Assembly (NCBI RefSeq): GCF_039614845.1
Contig: NZ_JBDIML010000003.1
Coordinates: forward strand, 574,819-638,818
Length of the DNA stretch: 64,000 nt
DNA from: Ornithinibacillus xuwenensis
Lineage (GTDB): Bacteria > Bacillota > Bacilli > Bacillales > Amphibacillaceae
Direction of reading: 5' to 3'
The notes under the pieces are model-generated. The model was not told the DNA's origin and ran no database searches. It saw only the letters and a list, made by a program, of their open reading frames with translations. A program made the translations under genes and the position numbers. Below, piece by piece: positions 32,513 through 42,417 of the stretch (position 1 is the first letter of the stretch; each line of letters opens with the position of its first letter).

Positions 32513-33541
32513 CTATTTTTTTCGATTTACCTTAATCAATAAATAAATAAAATAAAGACCGCCAATAGCAGAAACCACTAATCCTACTGGTATCTCGGAA
32601 GAACCTAAAACATTCCGACCAATTGTATCAGCAATCAGAAGGAGTAATGCTCCAATTAGAGCAGTAGCTGGTAACATAAGCTGGTGATTTACTCCGATGA
32701 TCTTTCTAGCTATATGTGGCGCAACTAATCCTAAGAAAGCAATTCCACCACCAACCGCAACACAGGAACCTGCCAACGCAACTGAAATTGCCAATAAGAT
32801 ACGTCTTTCTCTTTCCACTGCTACTCCGATACCTGTTGCAACATCATCACCTAAGGTAAGTGCATTTAATTTGGTCGCCCGAATGATTGCTAACGGAATC
32901 AGTAGGACTACCCAAGGTATGATTGTCAGTACGTATCTCCAATCTGCTCCCCAAATACTACCAGACAACCAAATTGTTGCTTGCATAAAATCATCCGGAT
33001 TCATTTTCAATTGAAATACGATTAGGACAGCACCAAGTGCAGCATTTATCCCAATTCCCACTAATATCAACCGCATTGGACTAATGCCATCCTTCCACGC
33101 TAGTAAATAGATGAGCAATGCTGCCAAACTACCACCTATAAGCGCAGCAAACGGCATAACAAAAATGGATAACGTATTTAATGATGTAATTGAACCTTGA
33201 AAAAAGAAAATAAATAAGACAACTGCCAAGCCAGCACCAGTATTAATTCCAATAATACCTGGATCTGCTAAATCGTTTTGCGTAATACCTTGAAGAACCG
33301 CACCAGCAATTGCTAAACCAGCTCCTATCAACAACGCAAGCACCATTCTTGGTAATCGAAACTCAAAGAGGATGAGCTGCTGTTGATCCGTTCCTGCGCC
33401 AAAAATCGTTTTGACTACATCTAGTGGACCCAAACCAATATACCCAAGATTCAAACTCACAAAAAAACAAAGAAGTATTAGGAAGAACAATACACTTAAA
33501 ACAATTATTGGGTTTCTTTCTTTCCTTTTCAATGCACCCAC
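32513..33541 (-). CDS. FecCD-family ferric-siderophore permease, second locus, subunit 2
   Basis: This 342-residue FecCD permease has motifs FRLPRMVLALLIGAGLAIAG, LTLGDDVATGIG and GGIAFLGLVAPHIARKIIG. It follows the other permease gene without a gap (33541/33542). It is closely related to the subunit at 2057-3073. It forms the inner-membrane siderophore channel with its partner. No ATPase gene is present in this locus either. Confidence 0.93.
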   Translation of the reverse strand: MGALKRKERNPIIVLSVLFFLILLCFFVSLNLGYIGLGPLDVVKTIFGAGTDQQQLILFEFRLPRMVLALLIGAGLAIAGAVLQGITQNDLADPGIIGINTGAGLAVVLFIFFFQGSITSLNTLSIFVMPFAALIGGSLAALLIYLLAWKDGISPMRLILVGIGINAALGAVLIVFQLKMNPDDFMQATIWLSGSIWGADWRYVLTIIPWVVLLIPLAIIRATKLNALTLGDDVATGIGVAVERERRILLAISVALAGSCVAVGGGIAFLGLVAPHIARKIIGVNHQLMLPATALIGALLLLIADTIGRNVLGSSEIPVGLVVSAIGGLYFIYLLIKVNRKK

Positions 33542-34627
33542 TTACATTCCACTCCTTTCTCGGCGAGCCAAATAGATAAAAAATGGCACACCAATTAGTG
33601 CTGTAATTGCGCCTATTGGTGTTTCGTAGGGCGGATTGATTGTTCTACTAACTAAGTCTGCCAGCACTAATAGCAAAGCTCCTAATATAGCTGAGCATGG
33701 TATTATCCAACGATAATCCACCCCTACTAAGGCCCGTGTAATATGTGGTGTAACTAGTCCAACAAAGCCAACCATACCTGCTATTGATACTGCTGCACCG
33801 GTAAGAAGTAATACAGCAAACGCAGCTAGGACTTTTATTATGGTAGTCCGTTGGCCGAGTCCAATCGCCACACTATCTCCTAGGCTAACAACCGTAATCA
33901 TTCGACCTAAACCAAATGCCAGGGATAGCCCAATGATCGCAATTGGAATCAAAATTTGAATGTTGACCCAGCTCACTCCAGCAACTCCACCCGCATACCA
34001 AAAGCTAATGTCCTGGGCGACATTAAAATAGATGGCAATCATGGTAGAGAGCGAATTTAAGAACGCCGTTACGGCTGCACCAGCTAATGCAAATTTAGCA
34101 GGTGTTAACCCGCCCTTTGCCAAGCTTGCAATTAGCAAAACAAATCCTGTTCCTAGCCCTGCACCAATAAATGACCAAATCATGAAACCAACAGATGAGG
34201 TTCCAGGAAAAAAAGCAAAGGCAATCGCAAGCGTAAATGCTGCTCCAGTCGTCACCCCCATAATGGAGGGAGACGCTAATGGATTTCTTGTAATGCCCTG
34301 CATCAAGGAACCAGAAACCGCCAAAAATGCGCCAATAAGCGCTGCGGCAATTGCCCTTGGCATACGCAATTCCCTAATGATTTGATGTGCGGTTGAATCT
34401 GGATTATACTGAAACACGCTTGCCCAAACCGTTTTTAATTGAATATCTGCCGCACCAAACGATATCGATAACGCCATGCTTAGCAGCAATGCAATGACAC
34501 CGAAGAACAGAATTAAGGTAACAATGAATGAACGAGACCGTAAATTATTTCGATGTTTAGCTTTGTCTGTCTGTTTAACACACCCATTTTTTCCTCTCAT
34601 CATGTCTAATCCACCTTCATCCACCAA
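33542..34627 (-). CDS. FecCD-family ferric-siderophore permease, second locus, subunit 1
   Basis: This 361-residue FecCD permease has motifs RELRMPRAIAAALIGAFLAV, VSLGDSVAIGLG and GMVGFVGLVTPHITRALVG. It has a longer basic N-terminal tail than the paralogue at 1014-2057; an internal start at the Met-Arg-Gly-Lys near residue 9 is possible. It lies between the reductase gene and its partner permease in one leftward operon. Confidence 0.92.
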   Translation of the reverse strand: MVDEGGLDMMRGKNGCVKQTDKAKHRNNLRSRSFIVTLILFFGVIALLLSMALSISFGAADIQLKTVWASVFQYNPDSTAHQIIRELRMPRAIAAALIGAFLAVSGSLMQGITRNPLASPSIMGVTTGAAFTLAIAFAFFPGTSSVGFMIWSFIGAGLGTGFVLLIASLAKGGLTPAKFALAGAAVTAFLNSLSTMIAIYFNVAQDISFWYAGGVAGVSWVNIQILIPIAIIGLSLAFGLGRMITVVSLGDSVAIGLGQRTTIIKVLAAFAVLLLTGAAVSIAGMVGFVGLVTPHITRALVGVDYRWIIPCSAILGALLLVLADLVSRTINPPYETPIGAITALIGVPFFIYLARRERSGM

Positions 34628-34664
34628 TATGGAATCTCATATATTCCTATTGGTTTAACACCTT

Positions 34665-35723
34665 TTATTTCATGATTTGTTTAATTAGTTCTCGATTACG
34701 GTCCTTGAAGATATCATTATGCGATGAAACTAAGCCACCTTTATTGGCCTTTGGGTGCAAATATTGCTTAGCATGATTCACTGCATTACCAGCATCATGA
34801 AATGCACCTGCAATGAGGTGTAATTTCCCTTCATGCCCTAGAACATCACCAGCAGCATAAATCCCTGGAATATTCGTGGCACTTGTCACTTCACCAGCAA
34901 TAAACCACTCATTCATCATGGCAATTTCTAACGCACTATTTTGGATTAAATCCTTTTCACGGATGAAGCCATGATTAATGATGACGTCTTCCACGTCTAT
35001 GTAGTCGATTTCACCCGTTTTATGATTCGTTAGTTCAACCCGCTCAATTGAATCATGTTTTGTATTTGCGATTAATTTCGTAATGGTTGTATGGAAAAAG
35101 CATGTTGCAGTGCTATTTAGTAACTGCGTAATATGTGCTTCATGGCCAGTAAATGCTTCGTTTCGATATGTGACATATACTTTTTTCGCAATTGGTTCTA
35201 ATTCATTTGCCCAATCAATCGCCGTATCTCCACCACCCGAAATTAACACAGTCTTATCTTTAAATCGCTTTAGCGATTTAACCGTGTAGTGCAAATTATT
35301 AACTTCAAATCTCTCTGCACCCGTTATATCAATTCGCTGTGGTTTAATAATGCCACCACCAATTGCGAGAATGACGGTTTTGGAATAATGCTTTTGTCCT
35401 GATGCACCATGAAGGGTGAAAACTCCTGAATCATCACGAGAAATGGACGTAATTTTTTCATTTAAAACTACGGTTGGTTCAAAGGTTAATCCTTGCTGGA
35501 CTAATTGTTCAATAAGTTTTTCACCTAATAACGGCGGAATTCCCCCAACATCCCAAACCATTTTCTCTGGATACACATGCACCTTGCCACCCAGTTCTGC
35601 CTGATACTCAATAATCTTCGTTTTCATTTCCCTAAGTCCACTATAAAAGGCCGAGAAAAGGCCTGCTGGTCCGCCTCCAATAATGGTGACATCAAATATC
35701 TCATTCTGACTCATTCTACTCAC
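34665..35723 (-). CDS. Ferredoxin-NADP reductase-like flavoprotein, second siderophore locus
   Basis: This 352-residue protein has the N-terminal FAD motif IIGGGPAGLFSAF, an intact NADPH motif ISGGGDTAIDWANEL and the C-terminal FAD motif GIYAAGDVLGHEGK. It belongs to the YumC/YcgT-type reductases and could reduce ferric siderophore directly or through ferredoxin or flavodoxin. It lies between the binding-protein and permease genes of a Fur-controlled operon. Compare the paralogue at 3109-4104, whose NADPH motif is lost. Confidence 0.88.
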   Translation of the reverse strand: MSRMSQNEIFDVTIIGGGPAGLFSAFYSGLREMKTKIIEYQAELGGKVHVYPEKMVWDVGGIPPLLGEKLIEQLVQQGLTFEPTVVLNEKITSISRDDSGVFTLHGASGQKHYSKTVILAIGGGIIKPQRIDITGAERFEVNNLHYTVKSLKRFKDKTVLISGGGDTAIDWANELEPIAKKVYVTYRNEAFTGHEAHITQLLNSTATCFFHTTITKLIANTKHDSIERVELTNHKTGEIDYIDVEDVIINHGFIREKDLIQNSALEIAMMNEWFIAGEVTSATNIPGIYAAGDVLGHEGKLHLIAGAFHDAGNAVNHAKQYLHPKANKGGLVSSHNDIFKDRNRELIKQIMK

Positions 35724-35737
35724 CCTCCATTACCTCG

Positions 35738-36688
35738 CTACTGATTTCCTGAAACGATTAAATCTACTAATACATCCAGCTGCTCTTCCATCGCAACAGG
35801 ATCCTCATTATAAAGTAAATCAAAATCTACCTCATAGACTTGCTTATCCTTCACAGCCTCAAGATTCTGCCACAATGCACCTTGCTTAATTTCCTCTGCC
35901 AGTTCTTCTCCCTTATAAACCGTAAGAAGCAGATGATCACCGGCGTAATCTGGCATGGATTCTAGTGAAATTTGTGTACCAGCATTTTCTGTGGCGTGTT
36001 CAATAATATCCTTTTGCACGTTTTCTTGCGGTTTTAACCCAAGTGCATGATACAGAATGTAGCCTCCCATATTTATATCACCATAGACCCGTAAGTGTTT
36101 ATCCCAGACATTAAAGATGGTAAACGTTTCATCTGGTCCAACTGCATCAGCGATTTTTTCTTTACCCGCTTCAATTTTTTCTTCAAAGGATGTGATCCAA
36201 TCTTCTGCTTCTTCCTGCTTACCAAGAATTTCCCCAAAAGTCTTAACCGATTCTTTTGGATCAGGATAAATGTCCAAAGCGATTGTCGGAGCGATTTTGC
36301 TATATTGGTCATACACTTTTTGATTATCGCCATACATTATAATTAAATCTGGATTCAGTGAAATGATTTTCTCAATGTTAGGCTCTGTCGCTGAGCCAAT
36401 GTCTTCTGTCCCATCCGGTTCAATGTAGGGATGGTTGTTCAGCACGTAGCTTGTTAACCCAACCGGTCTGACGCCTAACGCAATCATGTCACCGTAATAC
36501 CAGTCCGAAACAATCCGTTTTGGTTCAACCGGGATTCTTGTCTCTCCTAATTCATGCTCATACATCCTCGTCTCTGCTTCGTGATTAGTACCTTCCTCTC
36601 CAGACGCATCCTCACTGCTACAAGCACTCGTTATGAATATAAAAAACAGTGAAATTATACAAATAGCTAATAGCTTAATAGATTTCAT
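35738..36688 (-). CDS. Iron-siderophore substrate-binding lipoprotein, second locus
   Basis: This protein of about 316 residues starts at ATG 36688 behind GGGGGA; the longer frame begins at TTG 36709 inside the Fur box and is rejected. Lipobox FITSAC gives a lipidated Cys, followed by an acidic linker. The binding domain has PVEPKRIVSDWY, LNPDLIIMYGDNQ and YDQYSKIAPTIALD. It captures a ferric siderophore for the two permeases. It is the first gene of the leftward operon and its sequence resembles the C-terminal domain of the AraC regulator encoded upstream. Confidence 0.92.
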   Translation of the reverse strand: MKSIKLLAICIISLFFIFITSACSSEDASGEEGTNHEAETRMYEHELGETRIPVEPKRIVSDWYYGDMIALGVRPVGLTSYVLNNHPYIEPDGTEDIGSATEPNIEKIISLNPDLIIMYGDNQKVYDQYSKIAPTIALDIYPDPKESVKTFGEILGKQEEAEDWITSFEEKIEAGKEKIADAVGPDETFTIFNVWDKHLRVYGDINMGGYILYHALGLKPQENVQKDIIEHATENAGTQISLESMPDYAGDHLLLTVYKGEELAEEIKQGALWQNLEAVKDKQVYEVDFDLLYNEDPVAMEEQLDVLVDLIVSGNQ

Positions 36689-36709
36689 GTTTATCCCCCT
36701 AATCAACAA

Positions 36710-36724
36710 TGATACTCATTCTCA
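36710..36724. promoter_or_regulatory. Fur box before the second siderophore operon
   Basis: TGATACTCATTCTCA matches the Fur 15-mer TGATAATNATTATCA at most positions. It lies 22 bases before the binding-protein start, between it and the AraC-type regulator gene. Confidence 0.75.
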
Positions 36725-36737
36725 TTTATATATAGTA

Positions 36738-38399
36738 TCAACCTTGGTTTAAGGTGTACATGTAATAATTGCTCCAATATTTTTGTACTTTTGTGGCTGT
36801 AAATATTCGCATAGCTTCTTCCAGCTGTGCTTCAATGGCTGCAGGACCATAGCCATACCATTTTTCCATGCTTACAAAATAGACTTGGTTGTTACGGACC
36901 GCACGAAAATTCTGCCACTCCTCCGAATTCATAAGCTGCACTGCTCGTTTCCGTCCGCCTTCTGTATTCTCAATCATAAAAAAGATATGGTCCGCATTAT
37001 ATTGCGAATTCAGCTTATCCATCATATCCGGCCAAAGACATGCATCCACAACACCTTGATTAAACCAGCATGGGGGTGTTAGATGGAGTGTTCTATAAAG
37101 TAAATCAGCACCCATATATCCGGAACCATATATTAAAAAATGATTGCTTCTACAGTTAAATATGGCTACTGTTTCTGATGGATTAAGCACATCAAGAAGT
37201 TTCGTGCGGGCATACGCAACTTTTTCATCAAACCGTTCTAGCCAAATCGCTGCTTCCCGCTCCTGCTCCGTAACTTCCGCCACCATTCTGAAATGGTCTC
37301 TCCAGCTTATACCACGCCAAGGGATTTGTATCACAGGTGCAATTTTCTTCAGGCGATCATATTCTTCTATTTGATGTACGGTATCGATAATGACGTCTGG
37401 TTTGGTTTCCATTAGAAGCCGGTAGCGATCCTGTTTATTCCAACCCCAGTCATAGGTATAGCACTGGCCAGTTTGGATTTCGTTTGCAAAATGGCTATTA
37501 ATCCAAGAATTAGTCAGTGCAACGTGTGGAACAACACCCAATGTCAACAAGTCAATTGAAAATGCATGGTCTAATGAAGCAAACTTCTTTGGCCGTTTTT
37601 TATAAATGAGAGGTGAAACCCCAACAGATTGTTTGAATTTCCGACTTAAGTAAAACTCATCCTTAAAGCCAGCTTCAGCAGCTATCTCACTAAGCTTGTC
37701 ATTTGTTAATAGTAGTTTTTCCTTCGCTTTATTAATTCGGATTGTATTAACGTATTCTGTAAATGTTTGTCCCGTTGTTTCTTTAAAACGTACACTTAGT
37801 CGTTTAAGACTCATCCCAGACACACGAGCAAGCTCTTCTCTTCTTATTTTTCGTTGATAATGCTCATCGATATAAGAAAGAACGAGCTCCATATCCTCTT
37901 TATCCTCTGGTTTTTGGTTATCATTCTCTTGAAGCCTGTCTAGCAACTCATAAAAATAACGATGGAAACTAATGCTTTGGTTCCCATTGGATGGCTGCCA
38001 TAAATCCAATAGTGTATTAGCTAGAATAACTATTCTTTCGAGACGTTCATCCTGAACAATGCCTTCGTTTAAGAAGGTACAAGTAGTCTTGTGAGAGCGC
38101 ACTTGCTCATGCAAATCTTCTACTCGTTCTAGAACATCAAAATAAACACAAACAACACGGGCGGTCTGTCTATCCCCTTTAATGGATAAAAACGAGTTGC
38201 CTTTACAGAAAAATGCTTGGCCATAATCCAATGTAAAGAATTCGTGATTGAGATAACCTTCCACCTTACCACCAATACCGAGCAATAACAGATAATCTCC
38301 AGAAGCTTGGTGAAATATCTTTTCTTTATCGATTTCAATCTTTTGCACATTCCGAACTATACTAAATGAACTACCGGCACTTGATTCTCTTGACGCCAT
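36738..38399 (-). CDS. Btr-like AraC-family activator fused to a siderophore-binding domain
   Basis: This 553-residue cytosolic regulator has an N-terminal cupin-like region (1-150) and a double helix-turn-helix AraC domain (about 165-265, ending FYLSRKFKQSVGVSPLIYKK). A C-terminal TroA/FecB-like binding domain (about 275-540, PDVIIDTVHQIEEYDRL) follows, without a signal peptide. B. subtilis Btr has the same layout and activates feuABC when bacillibactin is bound. The gene precedes the second siderophore operon, so it should sense the siderophore that operon imports. Its own start is downstream of a Fur box (38451-38469). Confidence 0.92.
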   Translation of the reverse strand: MASRESSAGSSFSIVRNVQKIEIDKEKIFHQASGDYLLLLGIGGKVEGYLNHEFFTLDYGQAFFCKGNSFLSIKGDRQTARVVCVYFDVLERVEDLHEQVRSHKTTCTFLNEGIVQDERLERIVILANTLLDLWQPSNGNQSISFHRYFYELLDRLQENDNQKPEDKEDMELVLSYIDEHYQRKIRREELARVSGMSLKRLSVRFKETTGQTFTEYVNTIRINKAKEKLLLTNDKLSEIAAEAGFKDEFYLSRKFKQSVGVSPLIYKKRPKKFASLDHAFSIDLLTLGVVPHVALTNSWINSHFANEIQTGQCYTYDWGWNKQDRYRLLMETKPDVIIDTVHQIEEYDRLKKIAPVIQIPWRGISWRDHFRMVAEVTEQEREAAIWLERFDEKVAYARTKLLDVLNPSETVAIFNCRSNHFLIYGSGYMGADLLYRTLHLTPPCWFNQGVVDACLWPDMMDKLNSQYNADHIFFMIENTEGGRKRAVQLMNSEEWQNFRAVRNNQVYFVSMEKWYGYGPAAIEAQLEEAMRIFTATKVQKYWSNYYMYTLNQG

Positions 38400-38450
38400 T
38401 GTTTATTCACCAGCCTTCCTAATACTATAATTGGTTTCATCATACTATTA

Positions 38451-38469
38451 ATTGATAATGATAATCAAT
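38451..38469. promoter_or_regulatory. Fur box before the AraC-type regulator
   Basis: ATTGATAATGATAATCAAT contains TGATAATGATAATCA, a close match to the Fur consensus, about 50 bases before the regulator start. It may also affect the divergent DJ-1/PfpI gene. Confidence 0.8.
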
Positions 38470-38550
38470 ACCAATTACATAAGCATCCTACTTTACGAAG
38501 CAATTTAAATTCGATACCATGGCAATAAATAAAGGAAGGGAGAAGATATA

Positions 38551-39060
38551 ATGCCAAAGAAAATTGCCGTAATCGTTACCGATATGGTGGAGGAAATTGA
38601 ACTAACAGATCCTGTGAGGGCTTATAAAGAAGCTGGTCATACAGTAGAAATTATTAGTAACGAAGCTGGTAAAGTAATTAAAGGTAAAAACGGAGACGAG
38701 CTAACAGCAGATAAAGGAATTGATGAAGTAAATGCGAATGACTATGATGCATTATTAGTTCCTGGTGGTTTCTCCCCAGACTTACTTCGAATTAATCCAA
38801 AGAATGGTGCCTTTGCAAAAGCATTTATGAAGGCTAAAAAGCCGGTATTCGCGATCTGTCACGGTCCACAATTCTTAATTGAAACCGACTTATTAAAAGG
38901 TAAAACATTAACAAGCTTTGTTTCTGTAAGAAAAGACTTAGAGAATGCGGGAGCAATCGTGAAAGATAAAGAGGTAGTTGTGGATGGTAATCTCGTTACA
39001 AGTAGAACTCCCGATGACCTACCCGCTTTCAATCGTGAAGCATTAAAATTACTACAATAA
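38551..39060 (+). CDS. DJ-1/PfpI-family protein (general stress protein 18-like)
   Basis: This 169-residue protein has the PfpI nucleophile elbow AICHGPQFLIE near residue 108 with the Cys-His pair, the Glu of MVEEIELTDP near residue 15, and the late VTSRTPDDLPAFNREAL. It belongs to the YfkM/YraA group, thought to act on methylglyoxal-modified molecules or as proteases/deglycases. It starts after AAGGAAGGGAG. Single-gene transcript with a strong terminator. Confidence 0.92.
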   Translation: MPKKIAVIVTDMVEEIELTDPVRAYKEAGHTVEIISNEAGKVIKGKNGDELTADKGIDEVNANDYDALLVPGGFSPDLLRINPKNGAFAKAFMKAKKPVFAICHGPQFLIETDLLKGKTLTSFVSVRKDLENAGAIVKDKEVVVDGNLVTSRTPDDLPAFNREALKLLQ

Positions 39061-39075
39061 CATTCTGATAAAACG

Positions 39076-39106
39076 AGACGGTATCTTACAACTGAAGATA
39101 CCGTCT
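39076..39106 (+). terminator. Terminator after DJ-1/PfpI gene
   Basis: AGACGGTATCTT/AAGATACCGTCT is a perfect 12-bp stem with a 7-base loop, followed by ACTTTATTTTC. Confidence 0.8.
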
Positions 39107-39164
39107 ACTTTATTTTCTTGAGCGAATCCACTTCCCGCAAAAGGAAAGCAGCATAGATCAAAAG

Positions 39165-40784
39165 TTACTTGCTATTTCTCTCCTTCCATTCCGCCACAAA
39201 ATCATCCAGTACTTTTTTAAGTTCTTGGCCAATCGATGAATAAGCTTCATCATTTAGATTGGCTAGTGATACCCGAATGGACCATTTTGGTGCTAAGAAG
39301 CCTTCCCCACTTAATAATACAATGGATGATTTTTCGGCTAGGTGATATAAAATATCGACCGGCTTATAATTCTCCTTTAGGTAATCTGTAAAGCCTTTTT
39401 CATAATGATTATTACACCAAATTTCCAAATCAATCTCTGTATAGTAGTCAGCATCATTTGGCAAATGTTTCTTAGGCAACTCTAAGCCCTCATACAAGAG
39501 ATTCATTCGTCGATGTAAGATGTCCATAGTTTTTTGCTTGTAGGTATTATTCGTATCAAGCAATGCAAAAACAGAAAACAATGCCATTTGCACCTGCTGT
39601 GGTGTCGATAAGCCTGCCGTGTGATTCATCGCAACATCCCGACTATCTGCTACCATTCGGTCAATAAACGTAAGCTCTTCTGGATTCCGCGTTAGGGAAG
39701 CATATCGTTTATTCAAGAGGGCTTTCTCATCAGCTTGCAGCTCCTGTATTAACTTATCAAAGACATTGGTTTGATTGATCGCAATGGTCCCTAAACGCCA
39801 ACCCGTTACTCCAAAATATTTGGAAAAGGAATAGACACCAATTGTATTGTACGGTAAATCAGCCATTAGCGATCGAAATCCTTCTACAAACGTACCGTAA
39901 ACATCATCCGAGATAATCATAAGATTTGGATTATCCTGTTGTACAATCTGAATTATTTGCTCAATGGTTTCCTTTTTAATCGAAACAGATGGTGGATTAC
40001 TCGGGTTAACTAGAAATAGTGCTTTAATATCCTTATCCATTAATTTTTCTATTTCCTCATCTGGATACTGCCATGTACGCTGTCCTTTATCGCTAATTTC
40101 GGATGCCTCAATACGAATAAGCTCGTAATCATTATTGGGTAGCTCTGGAATCTCGATGTACGGTGGAAATATTGGAACCATTACCGCTATTTTTGATCCT
40201 TTCGGTAGTAAGTGATTCTTATATAAGCTTTCAAATATATAGCACATCGCTGCCGTTGCCCCTTCAACAGCAAATAAATCAAATTTGCCACAAGCGGTAT
40301 CTTGCCCACACATTTCCCTTAATAAAAAATCATGGACAACCTGTTCCGTTCTAACAAGCATTCGGTCTGGATTAGGATAGTTATCTCCAATGATTCCATC
40401 GACTAATTCGTACACCCAAGCATCCGCTTCAAACTGCTTTTTCATTATTCCGTAATCGATTATATCCTTAAGCAATGGAATACCAGGAACCTGCTGATTC
40501 TCTCTAGCATATTGATGGAACCTATCTGCAATACCAACACGACTTGGCATGCCAGCTAAATCCCCCTCATCCCAGACTCGTCTAGATTCTGTAATTGCAA
40601 ATTGTCCAAGTGCAAAAAACGCCTCTCGAGGGGAGGCTGCAATCCAATTAGGATTACCACGACCCGCATCAAGCATTGTTCTTGTAATCCTCATTTTCCC
40701 CTTCGCCAAATCAATAAGTTTATCTTTCAATTCAAACGGACTTATTCTATCTAATTGATGCCTTTCCTTTTTTGGTTCATCCAT
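39165..40784 (-). CDS. aspD: Bifunctional aspartate aminotransferase / aspartate 4-decarboxylase
   Basis: This PLP enzyme of about 539 residues starts at ATG 40784, behind AGGAGG; the TTG at 40802 is too far upstream. It has the long fold of L-aspartate 4-decarboxylase: MLDAGRGNPNWIAASPREAF near the N-terminus, LFLVNPSNPPSVSIKK, ISDDVYGTF and the PLP Lys in SFSKYFGVTGWRLG. It converts aspartate to alanine and CO2 and also transaminates. In other bacteria it pairs with an aspartate/alanine antiporter (AspT) to generate proton motive force; no such gene is adjacent here. Confidence 0.92.
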   Translation of the reverse strand: MDEPKKERHQLDRISPFELKDKLIDLAKGKMRITRTMLDAGRGNPNWIAASPREAFFALGQFAITESRRVWDEGDLAGMPSRVGIADRFHQYARENQQVPGIPLLKDIIDYGIMKKQFEADAWVYELVDGIIGDNYPNPDRMLVRTEQVVHDFLLREMCGQDTACGKFDLFAVEGATAAMCYIFESLYKNHLLPKGSKIAVMVPIFPPYIEIPELPNNDYELIRIEASEISDKGQRTWQYPDEEIEKLMDKDIKALFLVNPSNPPSVSIKKETIEQIIQIVQQDNPNLMIISDDVYGTFVEGFRSLMADLPYNTIGVYSFSKYFGVTGWRLGTIAINQTNVFDKLIQELQADEKALLNKRYASLTRNPEELTFIDRMVADSRDVAMNHTAGLSTPQQVQMALFSVFALLDTNNTYKQKTMDILHRRMNLLYEGLELPKKHLPNDADYYTEIDLEIWCNNHYEKGFTDYLKENYKPVDILYHLAEKSSIVLLSGEGFLAPKWSIRVSLANLNDEAYSSIGQELKKVLDDFVAEWKERNSK

Positions 40785-40989
40785 TGGAATCCTCCTAAAC
40801 AAACTGCTTCTTTATAAGAAGAGTATTCCACAGTTGGAGTGAAATATTAGTGATAGAATCACGGGAGTGTATATAGGAGAACGGCATTTTCGAAATCAAA
40901 AACCATTGTAGGATATCATGATTAAAGCTATACTAAATTAAACTTAGTTACATTTCCTTTTATTCCCATATTTTCCGAGGAGAATTATT

Positions 40990-42417
40990 TTGAAGAAAAG
41001 TATTTTAACCATTTCAATTTTATATGGAATAGCGTTAACAGCCTCACTTTGGCTTTATGCCCAAAAGCCATTATTCATGGAAGATGTTGGGCAGTTGTTA
41101 CCCACGAAAATAAAAGCGGTTCATAGCGCAACTAGTGAAGCTGATTTGCAAAGCTGGGTGAAAGAAGCGATTGAAAACGGTGAGAAAATATCTGTCGCTG
41201 GGATGCAGCATAGTCAGGGAGGACATACCTATTATCCGAATGGCATGGTAATTGATATGAAGAATTATAATGAAATCCTTGACTATAACCCAGACGAAAA
41301 GACAATCACGGTTCAAAGTGGTGCTACATGGGGGGATATCCAAGAGAAAATCAATCCTGATCATCTAGCAATTCGTGTCATGCAATCACAAAATATTTTT
41401 ACGGTAGGAGGCTCCATTAGCGTTAATGCTCATGGGAGGGATATTCGCTTTGGTTCGCTAATTGATGCCGTTGAATCCTTCCGACTACTCACTCCAGAAG
41501 GAGATATTATCGATGTCAGTCGAACCGAAAATAGTGAACTATTTCCTCTCGTAATCGGGGGATATGGTTTGTTCGGTATTATTCTAGATGTCACATTACA
41601 TTTAACCGATGATGAACTCTATCAAATTCGCTCAAGAACACTTGAATACCAGGACTATACCGATTATTTTCTGAATGAAGTGAAAAGGAATAACGATATT
41701 CGCATGCATATTGCTAGATTATCAGTTGCACCGGAAACCCTACTAGAAGAAATGTATGTTACTGACTATGAATTATCTGAAGACCAAGATAATCTAGCAA
41801 ACTATGCAAAGCTAGAAAGAGACTCACTTGCCGCACCTCAAAAGTTCATGCTTGGACTATCACGCTATAGTAACTGGGGTAAAAATTTTCTTTGGGAAAC
41901 ACAAGAGAAATTTTATGTTGGCCAAAATGGTGACTACATCACACGGAATAATGCGATGCGAGGTGACAGTAAATTTATGGAATATGACAACCCGAGCAAG
42001 ACAGAAATCTTGCAAGAATACTTTGTCCCAGTGGATGAATTCACAAGCTATTTAGACGATTTGCGAGTATTACTAGATAAAGAGGATTTAAATCTACTAA
42101 ATATCACGGTACGCTATGTAAATAAGGATGAAGAGGCAATTCTATCGTACGCCAAAGAAGATATGTTTGCACTTGTTCTTTTAATTAACCAAGGTAAAAA
42201 CAGAGAGGACATAGAAGAAACCGAAAAAGTCATCCAGAAGATGATTGATGTTACATTAGAGCATGACGGATCCTACTATTTGCCCTATTATTCATATCCT
42301 ACACAAGAACAAATGGACGAAGCATATCCACGTAATGATGAATTCTTTCAACTAAAGAAGCAGTATGATCCAAACGAAGTATTTATGAATCTATTTTACA
42401 AGGAGTATAGCCAATGA
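40990..42417 (+). CDS. FAD-binding (PCMH-type) oxidoreductase with an N-terminal membrane anchor
   Basis: This 475-residue protein starts from TTG 40990, nine bases after GAGGAG. A hydrophobic N-terminal helix (residues 5-22) may anchor or export it. The FAD domain of the vanillyl-alcohol-oxidase superfamily has SVAGMQHSQGGHTYYPNGMV and VGGSISVNAHGRDIRFGS, the latter containing the His often linked to FAD. The C-terminus has YDPNEVFMNLFY, typical of sugar or alditol oxidases. The substrate is unknown. It overlaps the next gene by 4 bases (ATGA). Confidence 0.85.
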   Translation: MKKSILTISILYGIALTASLWLYAQKPLFMEDVGQLLPTKIKAVHSATSEADLQSWVKEAIENGEKISVAGMQHSQGGHTYYPNGMVIDMKNYNEILDYNPDEKTITVQSGATWGDIQEKINPDHLAIRVMQSQNIFTVGGSISVNAHGRDIRFGSLIDAVESFRLLTPEGDIIDVSRTENSELFPLVIGGYGLFGIILDVTLHLTDDELYQIRSRTLEYQDYTDYFLNEVKRNNDIRMHIARLSVAPETLLEEMYVTDYELSEDQDNLANYAKLERDSLAAPQKFMLGLSRYSNWGKNFLWETQEKFYVGQNGDYITRNNAMRGDSKFMEYDNPSKTEILQEYFVPVDEFTSYLDDLRVLLDKEDLNLLNITVRYVNKDEEAILSYAKEDMFALVLLINQGKNREDIEETEKVIQKMIDVTLEHDGSYYLPYYSYPTQEQMDEAYPRNDEFFQLKKQYDPNEVFMNLFYKEYSQ

